Part shown: positions 1-7,689 of the stretch, piece by piece
How the letters are laid out: every line of letters begins with the position of its first letter
Numbering within the stretch: position 1 is the first letter of the stretch
NCBI GenBank assembly: GCA_937135955.1
Contig: CAKZOB010000035.1
Span: 1-45,521 of the forward strand
Direction of reading: 5' to 3'
Source of the DNA: an uncultured Anaerolineales bacterium
Lineage (GTDB): Bacteria > Chloroflexota > Anaerolineae > Aggregatilineales > Aggregatilineaceae
Length of the DNA stretch: 45,521 nucleotides
Made by a program: the position numbers and the translations under genes
The notes under the pieces: model-generated
Database searches by the model: none
Told to the model about the DNA's origin: nothing
What the model saw: the letters and a program-made list of their open reading frames with translations, nothing else

Positions 1-511
1 AGCCATCCGGCGCACGCCATTCGAACTCAGTCCCCAGGCGGTCGCCGTCCGCGCCCATGCCGCGCCAGAAGAACGCGTTGTCTATGCCGAAGCCCTGCAG
101 GATTTGCGGGAGCTGCGCGATGTGCCCAAAACCGTCGGGCACATAGCCGATCTTCATCACGCCGCCGTAAGGCTCGCCCATGCGGTGACCGACCATCAGG
201 TTGCGCACCAGGGCTTCCGGGCTGACCAGGAACTCGTCGGCCAGCACATACCAGGGGCCAACCTGCAACCGCCCCGACCTGCATAGCTCTTGAAGCTGCG
301 GCGCGCGGTCTGGGCGCACCTCCAGATAGTCTTCCAGCACGCTCATCTGACCGTCGAGCATGAAAACGCAGAAATCCGGATCATTGGCCAGAATAGACAG
401 CAGGCGATCTACCAGACGAACCAGCCGAATGCGGTATTCCTGAAACGTGCAGTACCACGCCCGATCCCAATGGGTGTGACTGACCAACGTGGCCTGGTAT
501 GATTTCTCCAC
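1..511 (-). CDS. GH38 alpha-mannosidase, N-terminal part (cut by window edge)
   Basis: Reading the minus strand from a GTG at 511 gives 170 open codons that run off the left edge. The start is chosen from a GAAAGG ribosome site nine bases upstream. Residues about 14-20 read HTHWDRAWY, the signature of the GH38 catalytic domain, in which the His and Asp bind the active-site zinc. Further on, PDGFGHIAQLPQIL matches the second zinc-ligand region (PDSFGH in relatives), and FFWRGMGADGD followed by EFEWRAPDG fits the next conserved strand. There is no signal peptide, so the enzyme is probably cytoplasmic and removes alpha-mannose from imported glycans. The catalytic nucleophile lies beyond the window. 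The gene is divergent from the transporter at 839 and both promoters carry the same operator motif. The family call is firm; linkage specificity is not known. Confidence 0.86.
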   Translation of the reverse strand, partial: MEKSYQATLVSHTHWDRAWYCTFQEYRIRLVRLVDRLLSILANDPDFCVFMLDGQMSVLEDYLEVRPDRAPQLQELCRSGRLQVGPWYVLADEFLVSPEALVRNLMVGHRMGEPYGGVMKIGYVPDGFGHIAQLPQILQGFGIDNAFFWRGMGADGDRLGTEFEWRAPDG

Positions 512-585
512 TGCGCTATGCCTTTCGGAAGAGGGAAGCCAGGCGAAATAAACTCGCCTCGGCCAAAACAGTCTCTACGCTCTAT

Positions 586-623
586 GTATAGACAAATCTA
601 TTGTAGTATGGGTGCCTTGTCAA
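586..623 (-). promoter_or_regulatory. Promoter and operator of the GH38 gene
   Basis: On the minus strand, TTGACA (623-618), a 17-base spacer and TAGATT (600-595) form a sigma70-like promoter. GTCTATAC (593-586) follows the -10 directly, so a bound repressor would cover the start point. The -35 sits inside an inverted repeat, CTTGTC-AA-GACAAG (616-629), which may be a second binding site. The promoter is inferred from sequence only. Confidence 0.6.
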
Positions 624-701
624 GACAAGACCTTCCCCAACTCTCCCATAGCCAGGCTATTCCGTCTGGCAGAGTCTCCAGATTGCGCGCCTGCCGATAA
701 T

Positions 702-744
702 TTGACAGCCCTATGGTTCAGTCGCATAATTAAATCGTCTAGAC
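702..744 (+). promoter_or_regulatory. Promoter and operator of the 839-4865 operon
   Basis: TTGACA (702-707), a 17-base spacer and CATAAT (725-730) make a near-consensus sigma70 promoter. The perfect 8-base palindrome GTCTAGAC (737-744) begins six bases after the -10, at the expected start point. It is followed by an untranslated leader of about 95 bases. The rest of 512-838 is AT-richer non-coding sequence shared with the divergent GH38 promoter. Confidence 0.65.
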
Positions 745-838
745 AATATTGCGATTTCGCACAGCGCCCCTCAATACTTTGTCGCTCTGTCGTTCTGGCT
801 GTGCGAAGTTGCTCCCGTTTGTTGAGGGAGAACCTTCT

Positions 839-2845
839 ATGATTGATTGGCTCGATACATCGCTGTTTACGCTGGGCGAGACGCTGACCGTCCCGCGCAT
901 GTGGGCGGTCATGGCGCTGTTCTCCGCCGCGCTGGCCTGGGGGGCCTGGCGTAAACGGCACAGTCCCTCGCTGTGGGGGCTGGTGAGCTTCGGGGCGTTC
1001 GTCCTGGCAAGCGAATTCGTGCGCTCATTCATCCCCAATGCCCGGCAGGAGTTCGCCAGAGGCGAGAAGCCCAGCGCAGCCTATGTCCTGTGGTCAGACC
1101 CGGCTTTCCGCTCGGACTTTGTGCTGGTAGTGCTTGTCCTGGCGCTGTTGGTACTCGTCATCCGCCTGATAGTGGTACTGAGGCGCTATAGCGGCGCTAC
1201 TTATCTCAGCGCCACCGAAGAAACGGTCGTGACCCGTCTGGCGCACTGGCGGGCCAGCGCGATGGGCAGCGCTGTTGTGCTCTGTCTGCCGCTGATCCTG
1301 TGGATATGGACGGTGCTATGGCTGGTCTTCGTGGCCGACTACGATAACATCGTAGTCCCTGCGCTAGGGTTCATTGCCCTGGCGATCGTAGCCGGTGTCT
1401 TGTGGACATGGCTGGAGGGGAGCTGGCGCACTGCCACGCTGCTGGCGCTGACCGCGGCTGCCTTGTTGGGACAGTGGCGCTTCAATGTCACGCGCCCGCC
1501 GACATCCATGTTCGAGTCGAGCGGGGCGGTGCCCGTCTTCATGCCGCTCATTCCTATCATCCTGGGGTTGTTGATCGCTGCGGCGGTGCGGCGCTCCTGG
1601 TCGCAGCGACAGCCGGCGACGCTGGCCTGGCAACTTGGCCTGCTGGCCTGGGGGCTGGCGCTGGTCGGCTGGCTGGTCAAGTTCATGGGCTACTACGACT
1701 ACCAGAATTCCTACGCCTTCGACCTGGGATCGGTGCTGGAAGCGCCGGTGCGCTGGCTGGCTGCCCTCAGCGAATACTACTACCGGCTGATCCCGCGCAC
1801 GGCGGCGGCTGAGGATAACTTTGCGCAGATGGGCCGCATGCAGGCAGGGCTGGCTTTTCTGGTAGGCGGGATCGTCTGGCTGGCGGTGGCGGCACACGTC
1901 GTCTGGCAGTTACCGCGCCGCGCAGTAAAGGGCAGCCTGCTGGACGAGGTGATACGGCTATCCAGAGTGCGCCTGTCGTTGCAGCAACGGCGCTATGTGC
2001 TGGCCTTCGTGCTGATCCTGCCCGCGCTGGCCCTGCGCACGTTCACCACCTTCTACCCCTTCCTGCAGACAATCATCCTCAGCGTGCAGAAGTACAATCC
2101 GGCTTTTCCGCCGCGCCGCTATGTCGCTCTGGCGAACTTCGAGCGGCTCTCGACCGACCTGGTAGTGCGCGAAAGCCTGGAATTCACCCTCTTGTTCGTC
2201 GTCGTCTCGACTTTCTTCCAGGTTTTGCTGGGGCTGATTATCGCACACCTGCTCAACGCCAATTTCCGGCTGCGCGGCCTGGCGCGCACCATCAGCCTGA
2301 TCCCCTGGGCGATCCCCATGGTGGTGGCAGCCATCGGCTTCCGCTGGATGTTCGACGATCAGTTCGGCATGATCCCCGACCTGTTGCGCCGGATCGGCTA
2401 TACCGAGAAATGGCTGGTCAATCCGGAAAACTCGCGGGTGGCGGTGACGTTCGTGAACGTCTGGAAGAGCACGCCTTTCGCGGCGCTGCTATTGCTGGCA
2501 GGGCTGCAGGGCATTTCGCAAGAGCTGTACGAGGCGGCCAAAGTGGACGGGGCCAACTGGTTCGACGCCCTGCGCTTCATCACCGTGCCGATGTTGTTGC
2601 CGATCATCGTGACGATCAGCATGTTCCTGCTGGTGTGGCAGTTGGCCGTCTTCGATCTGCCGTTCGCCATGACGGGCGGCGGGCCGGGCTTTGCCACGAC
2701 GGTGGTCGCGCAGAAGGTTTACTACGAGATCAACTCGCTCAATTTCAGCTACGCGGCGGCCATCAGCATCGCGCTGGTCATCGTGGTGACGCTGGTGGGC
2801 GGCCTGGGTATCTTCACGCTGCGCCGCGTGGAAGTCTCGGCGTAG
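839..2845 (+). CDS. MalF-type sugar ABC permease with large N-terminal membrane domain
   Basis: This is a 668-residue integral membrane subunit of a carbohydrate ABC importer. Start ATG 839 is chosen for the GAGGGAGAA ribosome site just upstream; earlier in-frame starts lie in the promoter. The last ~300 residues are a standard MalF/UgpA permease: about six membrane segments and an EAA loop (EAAKVDGANWFDALRF) that docks the ATPase. The first ~390 residues are extra and hold about nine more hydrophobic segments of unknown role. A normal MalF is about 300 residues, or about 500 in E. coli with a periplasmic loop, so this is unusual. The MalG partner starts 11 bases downstream. No binding-protein gene adjoins this pair. 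Substrate is unknown; the GH38 neighbour hints at a mannose-containing sugar. Confidence 0.88.
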   Translation: MIDWLDTSLFTLGETLTVPRMWAVMALFSAALAWGAWRKRHSPSLWGLVSFGAFVLASEFVRSFIPNARQEFARGEKPSAAYVLWSDPAFRSDFVLVVLVLALLVLVIRLIVVLRRYSGATYLSATEETVVTRLAHWRASAMGSAVVLCLPLILWIWTVLWLVFVADYDNIVVPALGFIALAIVAGVLWTWLEGSWRTATLLALTAAALLGQWRFNVTRPPTSMFESSGAVPVFMPLIPIILGLLIAAAVRRSWSQRQPATLAWQLGLLAWGLALVGWLVKFMGYYDYQNSYAFDLGSVLEAPVRWLAALSEYYYRLIPRTAAAEDNFAQMGRMQAGLAFLVGGIVWLAVAAHVVWQLPRRAVKGSLLDEVIRLSRVRLSLQQRRYVLAFVLILPALALRTFTTFYPFLQTIILSVQKYNPAFPPRRYVALANFERLSTDLVVRESLEFTLLFVVVSTFFQVLLGLIIAHLLNANFRLRGLARTISLIPWAIPMVVAAIGFRWMFDDQFGMIPDLLRRIGYTEKWLVNPENSRVAVTFVNVWKSTPFAALLLLAGLQGISQELYEAAKVDGANWFDALRFITVPMLLPIIVTISMFLLVWQLAVFDLPFAMTGGGPGFATTVVAQKVYYEINSLNFSYAAAISIALVIVVTLVGGLGIFTLRRVEVSA

Positions 2846-2856
2846 GAGGGGCGGTG

Positions 2857-3753
2857 ATGTCTGTGGCGCACAGCGAAATCGAGAGCGTGGCCGTCGCACC
2901 GTATCAGCGACCGTCGTGGTGGAGTCGCCATGGCCGGTCGGTGACGACCTACACGGCTTTTGTGGTGTTCGTGCTGTTCATTGGTTTTCCGTTCTATTTC
3001 ATCGTCGTGTCGTCCATCACGCCGCGACACGAGCTGTTCAGCATCCCCCCCTCCTACCTGCCGTCTTCGCCCACGCTGGATAACTATCAGCGCATGATAG
3101 ACGCCGTGCCGTTCGTCAAGTACCTGCGCAATTCGTTCATCTTCGCCGTGGGGTCGGCGGTGGTGTCGGTGTTGGTGAGCGCAATGGCGGCCTACGCCCT
3201 GGCGCGCATCAAGTTCCCTGGCAGCAACGTCGTCTACATGCTGCTGATCCTGTCCTCGGCGTTGCCGCAGATCGCGGTGCTGGTGCCGATGTTCGAGACT
3301 TTCCAGCAGTTCGATCTGATCAACACCCATCACGGGCTGATCCTGCTCATGAGCAGCCTGATCTTGCCCTTCACCGTGCTGATCCTGGTCTCGTTCATCA
3401 TGCAAATACCGGTTGAAATCGAAGAGGCGGCGCTGATTGACGGGGCGAACATCGTGCAGGTGATCATCCGCATGGTCTTCCCGCTGATCCTGCCTGCGCT
3501 CTCGACCATGACCATCATCAACTTCATTATCAGTTGGAACGAGCTGCTCTACCCGCTGGTTTTCGCGCAGCGCGACAACACCAAGACACTTAGCGTGGCC
3601 CTGATCGAACTGTCGTCGGACGCTTCGACCTACACGCGCCCCTGGGACATGCTCAGCGCGCTGAGCGTGTTCATGGTCATTCCGGTGTTGCTGCTGGTGC
3701 TGGTGGGGCAGCGCATGATCATCGCTGGACTTTCGCGCGGGGCGGTGAAGTAG
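2857..3753 (+). CDS. MalG-type sugar ABC permease
   Basis: A 298-residue inner-membrane permease subunit that should pair with the MalF-like protein upstream. ATG 2857 follows AGGAGGGG, which overlaps the end of the preceding gene, so translation is probably coupled. After a ~28-residue cytoplasmic lead there are six membrane segments. The ATPase-docking EAA loop reads EEAALIDGANIVQVI, followed by the conserved FPLILPA. The C-terminus (QRMIIAGLSRGAVK) is the usual MalG ending. Length is normal for the family, with no insert, unlike the MalG at 15811. Substrate cannot be read from the sequence. Confidence 0.92.
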   Translation: MSVAHSEIESVAVAPYQRPSWWSRHGRSVTTYTAFVVFVLFIGFPFYFIVVSSITPRHELFSIPPSYLPSSPTLDNYQRMIDAVPFVKYLRNSFIFAVGSAVVSVLVSAMAAYALARIKFPGSNVVYMLLILSSALPQIAVLVPMFETFQQFDLINTHHGLILLMSSLILPFTVLILVSFIMQIPVEIEEAALIDGANIVQVIIRMVFPLILPALSTMTIINFIISWNELLYPLVFAQRDNTKTLSVALIELSSDASTYTRPWDMLSALSVFMVIPVLLLVLVGQRMIIAGLSRGAVK

Positions 3754-3791
3754 GGCGATCTCTGGTTGCGCGTGTCAGGAGAGCGTAGGCG

Positions 3792-4865
3792 ATGCGCGAT
3801 CGCATGACTTCCAAAGAGCGGGTGCTGACCGCCTTCGCTCACCGCGAGCCGGATCATGTGCCCGCCTGGCTGGGCGCATCGCCGGGGTTCCGCGCCAAGG
3901 CGGTGCACGAACTGGGTCTGGCCGACGACGAGGCTCTCTCGTTGTTGGTGGGCGACGACTTTCGGCGCGTCTACGCTCGCTATGCTGGCCCGGAGGAGAT
4001 GGCCCCCTACGCCAACCTGCCGCCGGGCGCGACCTACCGTTCGGTGTTCGGCATTCTGCGGCATGGGTACGAAGGCGGAATGCCGATCAGTCATCCCCTG
4101 GCCCATGCCGAGACAGTGGCCGAGGTCGAGGCGTATCCCTGGCCCGACTCGGCCTGGATGGATGTCTCGCAGATTCGCGCCGACGCTACGCCCTTCTGCC
4201 AGCAATACGCCATCCTGGGCGGGGACTGGTCGCAATTCTGGCACGACGCGATCGACCTGCTGGGCATGGAAAACCTGATGATCAAGATGTTTGAGGCTCC
4301 GGCAATCGTGGAGGCGGTGTTGACGCGCGTGGTGGACTACTACGAGGGCGTCAATCGGCGCATCTTTGACGAGGCCGCCGACGTGATCGACATCTTCTTC
4401 ATCGGCAACGACTTCGGCTCGCAGAACGGGCCATTGCTGGGCGAACGGCAGTTTCGGCGTTTCATTGTGCCGCAGCTCAAGTGCCTGACCGACCTGGGGC
4501 ACCGCTATGGCTTGAAGGTGTTGTTGCATTGCTGTGGGGGCTTCGCCCCGCTCATCCCGGCCATGATTGAGGCCGGTGTAGATGGTCTGCAAGCGCTACA
4601 GCCCAATTGCCGGGGTATGGACCCCCAGAAACTCAAGGCGGAGTTCGGCGGAGATATGCTGCTGATGGGGGCGATCAACACGCAGTTGATCATCGAGGGC
4701 ACGCCGGAGCAGGTGCGGGCCGAGACGCGGCGCATCCTGGAGATCATGATGCCCGGCGGGGGCTATGTGGCCTGTCCCAGCCATGACTATGTGCTGGTGG
4801 AAACGCCTGTAGAGAACGTGCTGGCGGTCTATGAAACCATCCGCGACTATGGTGGCTATGCGTAG
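3792..4865 (+). CDS. UROD/MtaA-like zinc methyltransferase-family protein
   Basis: A 357-residue soluble protein of the uroporphyrinogen decarboxylase superfamily. ATG 3792 has an AGGAG site; a second ATG at 3804 is also possible. The opening TSKERVLTAFAHREPDHVP is typical of the MtaA/CmuA branch, not of haem-pathway HemE. His246, Cys248 and Cys328 reproduce the H-x-C-x(n)-C zinc motif that activates the thiol in MtaA/MtbA cobalamin methyltransferases. It follows the MalG gene by 38 bases and is probably co-transcribed with the transporter. Such proteins are common in sugar clusters, but their substrates are largely unknown. Methyl transfer from an O-methylated sugar is possible, but no corrinoid protein is encoded here. 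Family call is strong, function open. Confidence 0.8.
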   Translation: MRDRMTSKERVLTAFAHREPDHVPAWLGASPGFRAKAVHELGLADDEALSLLVGDDFRRVYARYAGPEEMAPYANLPPGATYRSVFGILRHGYEGGMPISHPLAHAETVAEVEAYPWPDSAWMDVSQIRADATPFCQQYAILGGDWSQFWHDAIDLLGMENLMIKMFEAPAIVEAVLTRVVDYYEGVNRRIFDEAADVIDIFFIGNDFGSQNGPLLGERQFRRFIVPQLKCLTDLGHRYGLKVLLHCCGGFAPLIPAMIEAGVDGLQALQPNCRGMDPQKLKAEFGGDMLLMGAINTQLIIEGTPEQVRAETRRILEIMMPGGGYVACPSHDYVLVETPVENVLAVYETIRDYGGYA

Positions 4866-4912
4866 ACAGCGCTGATGGAGCAAATGCTGGTCTTGGGCGT
4901 GTATTTCTGATA

Positions 4913-4924
4913 TTGTATATACAA
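4913..4924. promoter_or_regulatory. Perfect 12-base palindrome, likely operator of the ferritin-like gene
   Basis: TTGTATATACAA is a perfect palindrome 64 bases before the next start codon. It resembles the other operators in this window (TTGTCTATACAA type) and known AraR-type GntR sites, which have TTGT...ACAA arms. A weak promoter may overlap it: TTGGGC 4893-4898, 17 bases, TATATA 4916-4921. In that reading the -10 lies inside the operator. Confidence 0.55.
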
Positions 4925-4988
4925 ATGAAACAAATTCGGGTTGTCCCATTGGGATAAACCCTGAGAACATGCCCAAGGAGGAAAGACT

Positions 4989-6197
4989 ATGGCACAACAG
5001 CGCATTTCCATTGAGACCAACGTCGAATACCTTAAGCGCTACGCCTACCTGGAGCGCGCCTGTATGCGCACCCTGGCCGGTTGGCTGCCCGGTGTGCCGG
5101 AGTGGGAGGCCAAGAATGAGTTTGGCCTGCACATCTGGGAGAGCGCCGACGCAGCGGATCACCTGCGCGCCCGCCTGCGTGAACTGCGCAACTATCAGCC
5201 AGAGCGCAACCTCAGCCCCACGCTACAACGTCTGTTCGCCGAACTGGATTACGCGCAGAACACCGCCGAAGTGATCGCCACCGTCTACCTGGTGATCAAG
5301 AAAGCTCTGCTGGAAGCCTATCGCACGCATCCAGAAGTGACCTGGCCGGACTTCGACAACCCGACGGTCAAGATCACTGAGACCCTGATCCCCAACACCG
5401 AGAAGCAAGTCGCCTGGGCGGAGCAGTACTTCTCCACCATTGCCGATCGCTACTCGGGTTGGGAAGCCTGGCGCGACTACATCGCTGCTTTGCTGGAGGC
5501 CGACGGCGGCCCGACCGGCGCTGGGCCAAAGCGCGCTGCGCCGCAGCGTCCTGACGAGCGCGCGTTGTTGTTGCCCTGGAAGGAATGTCAGCGTATGCCC
5601 GACTGGCCGATCTTCAACCCGGATGAGGATATCGAGCCAGATCGCAAGGCCGATCCAGAAGGGCACCGCCTGTGGCGCTTCAAGCACTATCTCAACGAGA
5701 TGACAGCGGCGGAGACGCTCGGCTCGATCCTGTGGATGACGCCAGAGATGCCCTGGGAATATCAGCACAATGTGGCGCGTCATCTGTGGGACGAAGTGCG
5801 GCATAGTCAGCTTGGTCAGATTCGCGTGCAGCAGCTTGGCCTGAAGATCGAGGAAGTGCCGCAGGTGGTGCAGATTTACAACGTGATGATGACGCTGCCC
5901 GCTGTGGAGCAATACGCGCTGCTCACGACGGTCATCGAGCCGAACGGGATGCCAGAGAAGCGCGCCAACCGCGAGCACTGGGAAGACATTGAAGATGATG
6001 TCTCTGCTGCTGCAGTGTCCTACGACTGGAGCGACGAGAACTTCCATATCCGTTGGGGCCAGAAGTGGACGCCGGTGTTGCTGGAGACCTACGGTTACGA
6101 CGAGACGCCGGAGCAGATTCGCGACCGCATGGAGGCCTGGTTGCTGGAAAACACGCCGGTCAAGATGCAGAAGCGCCATGCGCAGGGCATCGCTTAG
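4989..6197 (+). CDS. Ferritin-like di-iron protein of unknown function
   Basis: A 402-residue soluble protein. ATG 4989 follows a strong AAGGAGG site. The C-terminal half carries a carboxylate-bridged di-iron pattern on predicted helices: Glu237/Glu242 (NEMTAAETLG), Glu269-x-x-His272 (DEVRHS), Glu317 (VIEPNG) and Glu350-x-x-His353 (DENFHIRW). The Trp-rich helical N-terminal half (about residues 8-75) has a similar look, with EAKNEFGLHIWESADAADH, but no complete ExxH pair, so it may be a degenerate duplicate. Ferritin-like proteins include oxygenases, oxidases and metal stores; I cannot place this one. It lies between two UROD-like genes but has its own operator. No signal peptide or membrane segment is seen. 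The fold call rests on the motif pattern alone. Confidence 0.68.
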   Translation: MAQQRISIETNVEYLKRYAYLERACMRTLAGWLPGVPEWEAKNEFGLHIWESADAADHLRARLRELRNYQPERNLSPTLQRLFAELDYAQNTAEVIATVYLVIKKALLEAYRTHPEVTWPDFDNPTVKITETLIPNTEKQVAWAEQYFSTIADRYSGWEAWRDYIAALLEADGGPTGAGPKRAAPQRPDERALLLPWKECQRMPDWPIFNPDEDIEPDRKADPEGHRLWRFKHYLNEMTAAETLGSILWMTPEMPWEYQHNVARHLWDEVRHSQLGQIRVQQLGLKIEEVPQVVQIYNVMMTLPAVEQYALLTTVIEPNGMPEKRANREHWEDIEDDVSAAAVSYDWSDENFHIRWGQKWTPVLLETYGYDETPEQIRDRMEAWLLENTPVKMQKRHAQGIA

Positions 6198-6214
6198 CGT
6201 CTCTGGCTGAGACG
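6198..6214 (+). terminator. Short hairpin after the ferritin-like gene
   Basis: CGTCTC-TGGCT-GAGACG begins at the base after the stop codon. It has six paired bases and a five-base loop but no T run, so it is a weak terminator or a 3-prime end stabiliser. Confidence 0.3.
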
Positions 6215-6395
6215 GGATGAAGAGACAGAGATGGCTAAAGCGCTCCCTACTTCGCGAACAGTGACGCAGTACGCGCGCGTTGAGTATGCTTCTCGTGTGC
6301 TCAGGAGATAGAGGAGGGCTACCGTCTGCTGTGCAGCGCCTACGCGCGCACCGATGTAGAACTGGAAAGATAAGTTTGTGCAGACAGAACTGATG

Positions 6396-6430
6396 GGTAG
6401 AGGGGCACGCCCCTCTACCGACTGATTTTT
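6396..6430 (+). terminator. Strong hairpin with T run
   Basis: GGTAGAGGGG (6396-6405) pairs perfectly with CCCCTCTACC (6410-6419) around CACG. A run of five T begins at 6426, six bases after the stem. It may end transcription from the ferritin-like gene, or be a copy of a dispersed palindrome of the REP kind. Confidence 0.5.
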
Positions 6431-6524
6431 GTGCCAAGACAGGTTGTTGGGATTGTCGTTATTTGCCGCTTTCATCGCCGCTGACCTCCCACGCCATCCA
6501 GAACACTGAGGGAGTATCTGAGCG

Positions 6525-7679
6525 ATGCCAGAAGTCATAGAAATTGCCGTGCCGATCGAGGAGATCGAGGCGCGGCGCGAGCGCGTGCAAAAGGCCAAGC
6601 GCTTCGAGACACCCGACCGTGTGCCGGTCATTCCGGCCATTGCACACCGTTTCCTGATCCCTAAGGTGGGTGTGCGCTTCCGCGATTACTACAACGATCC
6701 CGAAACCATGCTGCGCACACAAATCCTGTGCCAGAAATGGCTGCTGGAGAACGTCCGTACCGATGCCTATAGCATCACCGGCGCATGGGTGGGGGCGTGG
6801 ACGGATTTTCAGAACACCTTCGAGGCGGGCAGCCTGGGCTGCCAGATTCACTTTCCTGACGACGATATCCCCTGGGTGGGCGAGGGGTGGGTGAAGACGG
6901 ACGAAGACCTGCGCCGCCTGGAAGCCATAGACTACGTGCACAGCGGGATCAACGCCCGGCAGATCGCCTTCCGCGAGGCGATGATCGCTGTCGCTGATAA
7001 GTATCCGGTACGCTTTCAGGGTGGGCCGATCTTCTACCCTGGGGCGAATCCTTCGCTCACCAATACCTCCGATGGGCCATTCGGCGTGACGGGCGACGTG
7101 ATGGGGCAGGTGGAAGCTTTCACCGCGGTTTATGAGCGCCCGGATTTTCTGCACGAGGTGTTGCGCATCGTGACAGACAAGATGATCGCCTGGCTGGACT
7201 ATTGCGCCGAGGTGATGGACTGGCCTGCGCCGCGTAGCTTCGCCTGGACGGATGACCTGGCTGTGTCGCTCTCGGCGGAGGCGTTCCGCGAATTCGCCTT
7301 GCCCTACAATCAGCGCTTGCGTTTTCATTTCGATGGCTGGGCCAGCCTGCATATGTGCGGCAAGTCCGATCACTTGCTGGAAATCTTCCGCGACGATCTG
7401 CAAATCAACGAATTTCAGGGCTTCGGTTACCAGGTAAACCTGGATCGCGTCGCGGAGGTGATGGGAGGGCGCGTGGTGCTCGTCGGCAACGTCAACCCCA
7501 TGCTGATCCGCGACGGTACGCCGGAACAGGTGCGCGAGGCGACGCGCCATGTCATCGAGAAGCTGGCCCATTACCGGGGGCTGATCATTCAGGACGGCAG
7601 CAACATCCCGCCCGATGCTCCGCTGGAGAACATCAACGCCATGATGGAAGCTGCCGAGTTGTATGGGCGCTATGAATAG
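6525..7679 (+). CDS. Second UROD-like protein, third zinc ligand missing
   Basis: A 384-residue soluble UROD-superfamily protein. ATG 6525 has GAGGGAG about ten bases upstream. It opens with an IEARRERVQKAKRFETPDRVPVIP stretch and keeps the His276-x-Cys278-Gly pair in LHMCGKSDHLLE. Where the paralogue at 3792 has its third zinc ligand (Cys328), this protein has QDGSNIPP and no Cys. It may therefore bind metal differently, or act as a hydrolase or binding protein and not as a thiol methyltransferase. It is coupled to the GH31 gene: the ribosome site of that gene overlaps this stop codon. Function in sugar use is implied by the neighbours only. Confidence 0.75.
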   Translation: MPEVIEIAVPIEEIEARRERVQKAKRFETPDRVPVIPAIAHRFLIPKVGVRFRDYYNDPETMLRTQILCQKWLLENVRTDAYSITGAWVGAWTDFQNTFEAGSLGCQIHFPDDDIPWVGEGWVKTDEDLRRLEAIDYVHSGINARQIAFREAMIAVADKYPVRFQGGPIFYPGANPSLTNTSDGPFGVTGDVMGQVEAFTAVYERPDFLHEVLRIVTDKMIAWLDYCAEVMDWPAPRSFAWTDDLAVSLSAEAFREFALPYNQRLRFHFDGWASLHMCGKSDHLLEIFRDDLQINEFQGFGYQVNLDRVAEVMGGRVVLVGNVNPMLIRDGTPEQVREATRHVIEKLAHYRGLIIQDGSNIPPDAPLENINAMMEAAELYGRYE

Positions 7680-7689
7680 GGGGCAAGCT

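Larger units (their letters stand above)
6198..6524 (+). other. Non-coding stretch with possible small-gene remnant
   Basis: These 327 bases hold no convincing intact gene. A frame at 6305-6373 encodes EIEEGYRLLCSAYARTDVELER then stop, which resembles the tail of small ribbon-helix-helix antitoxins (EIEEGYRAM...). Upstream, ATG 6231 gives MAKALPTSRTVTQYARVEYASRVLR in another frame. Together they could be the two halves of a frameshifted small gene. A hairpin at 6396-6419 follows. The remnant reading is weak. Confidence 0.25.
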
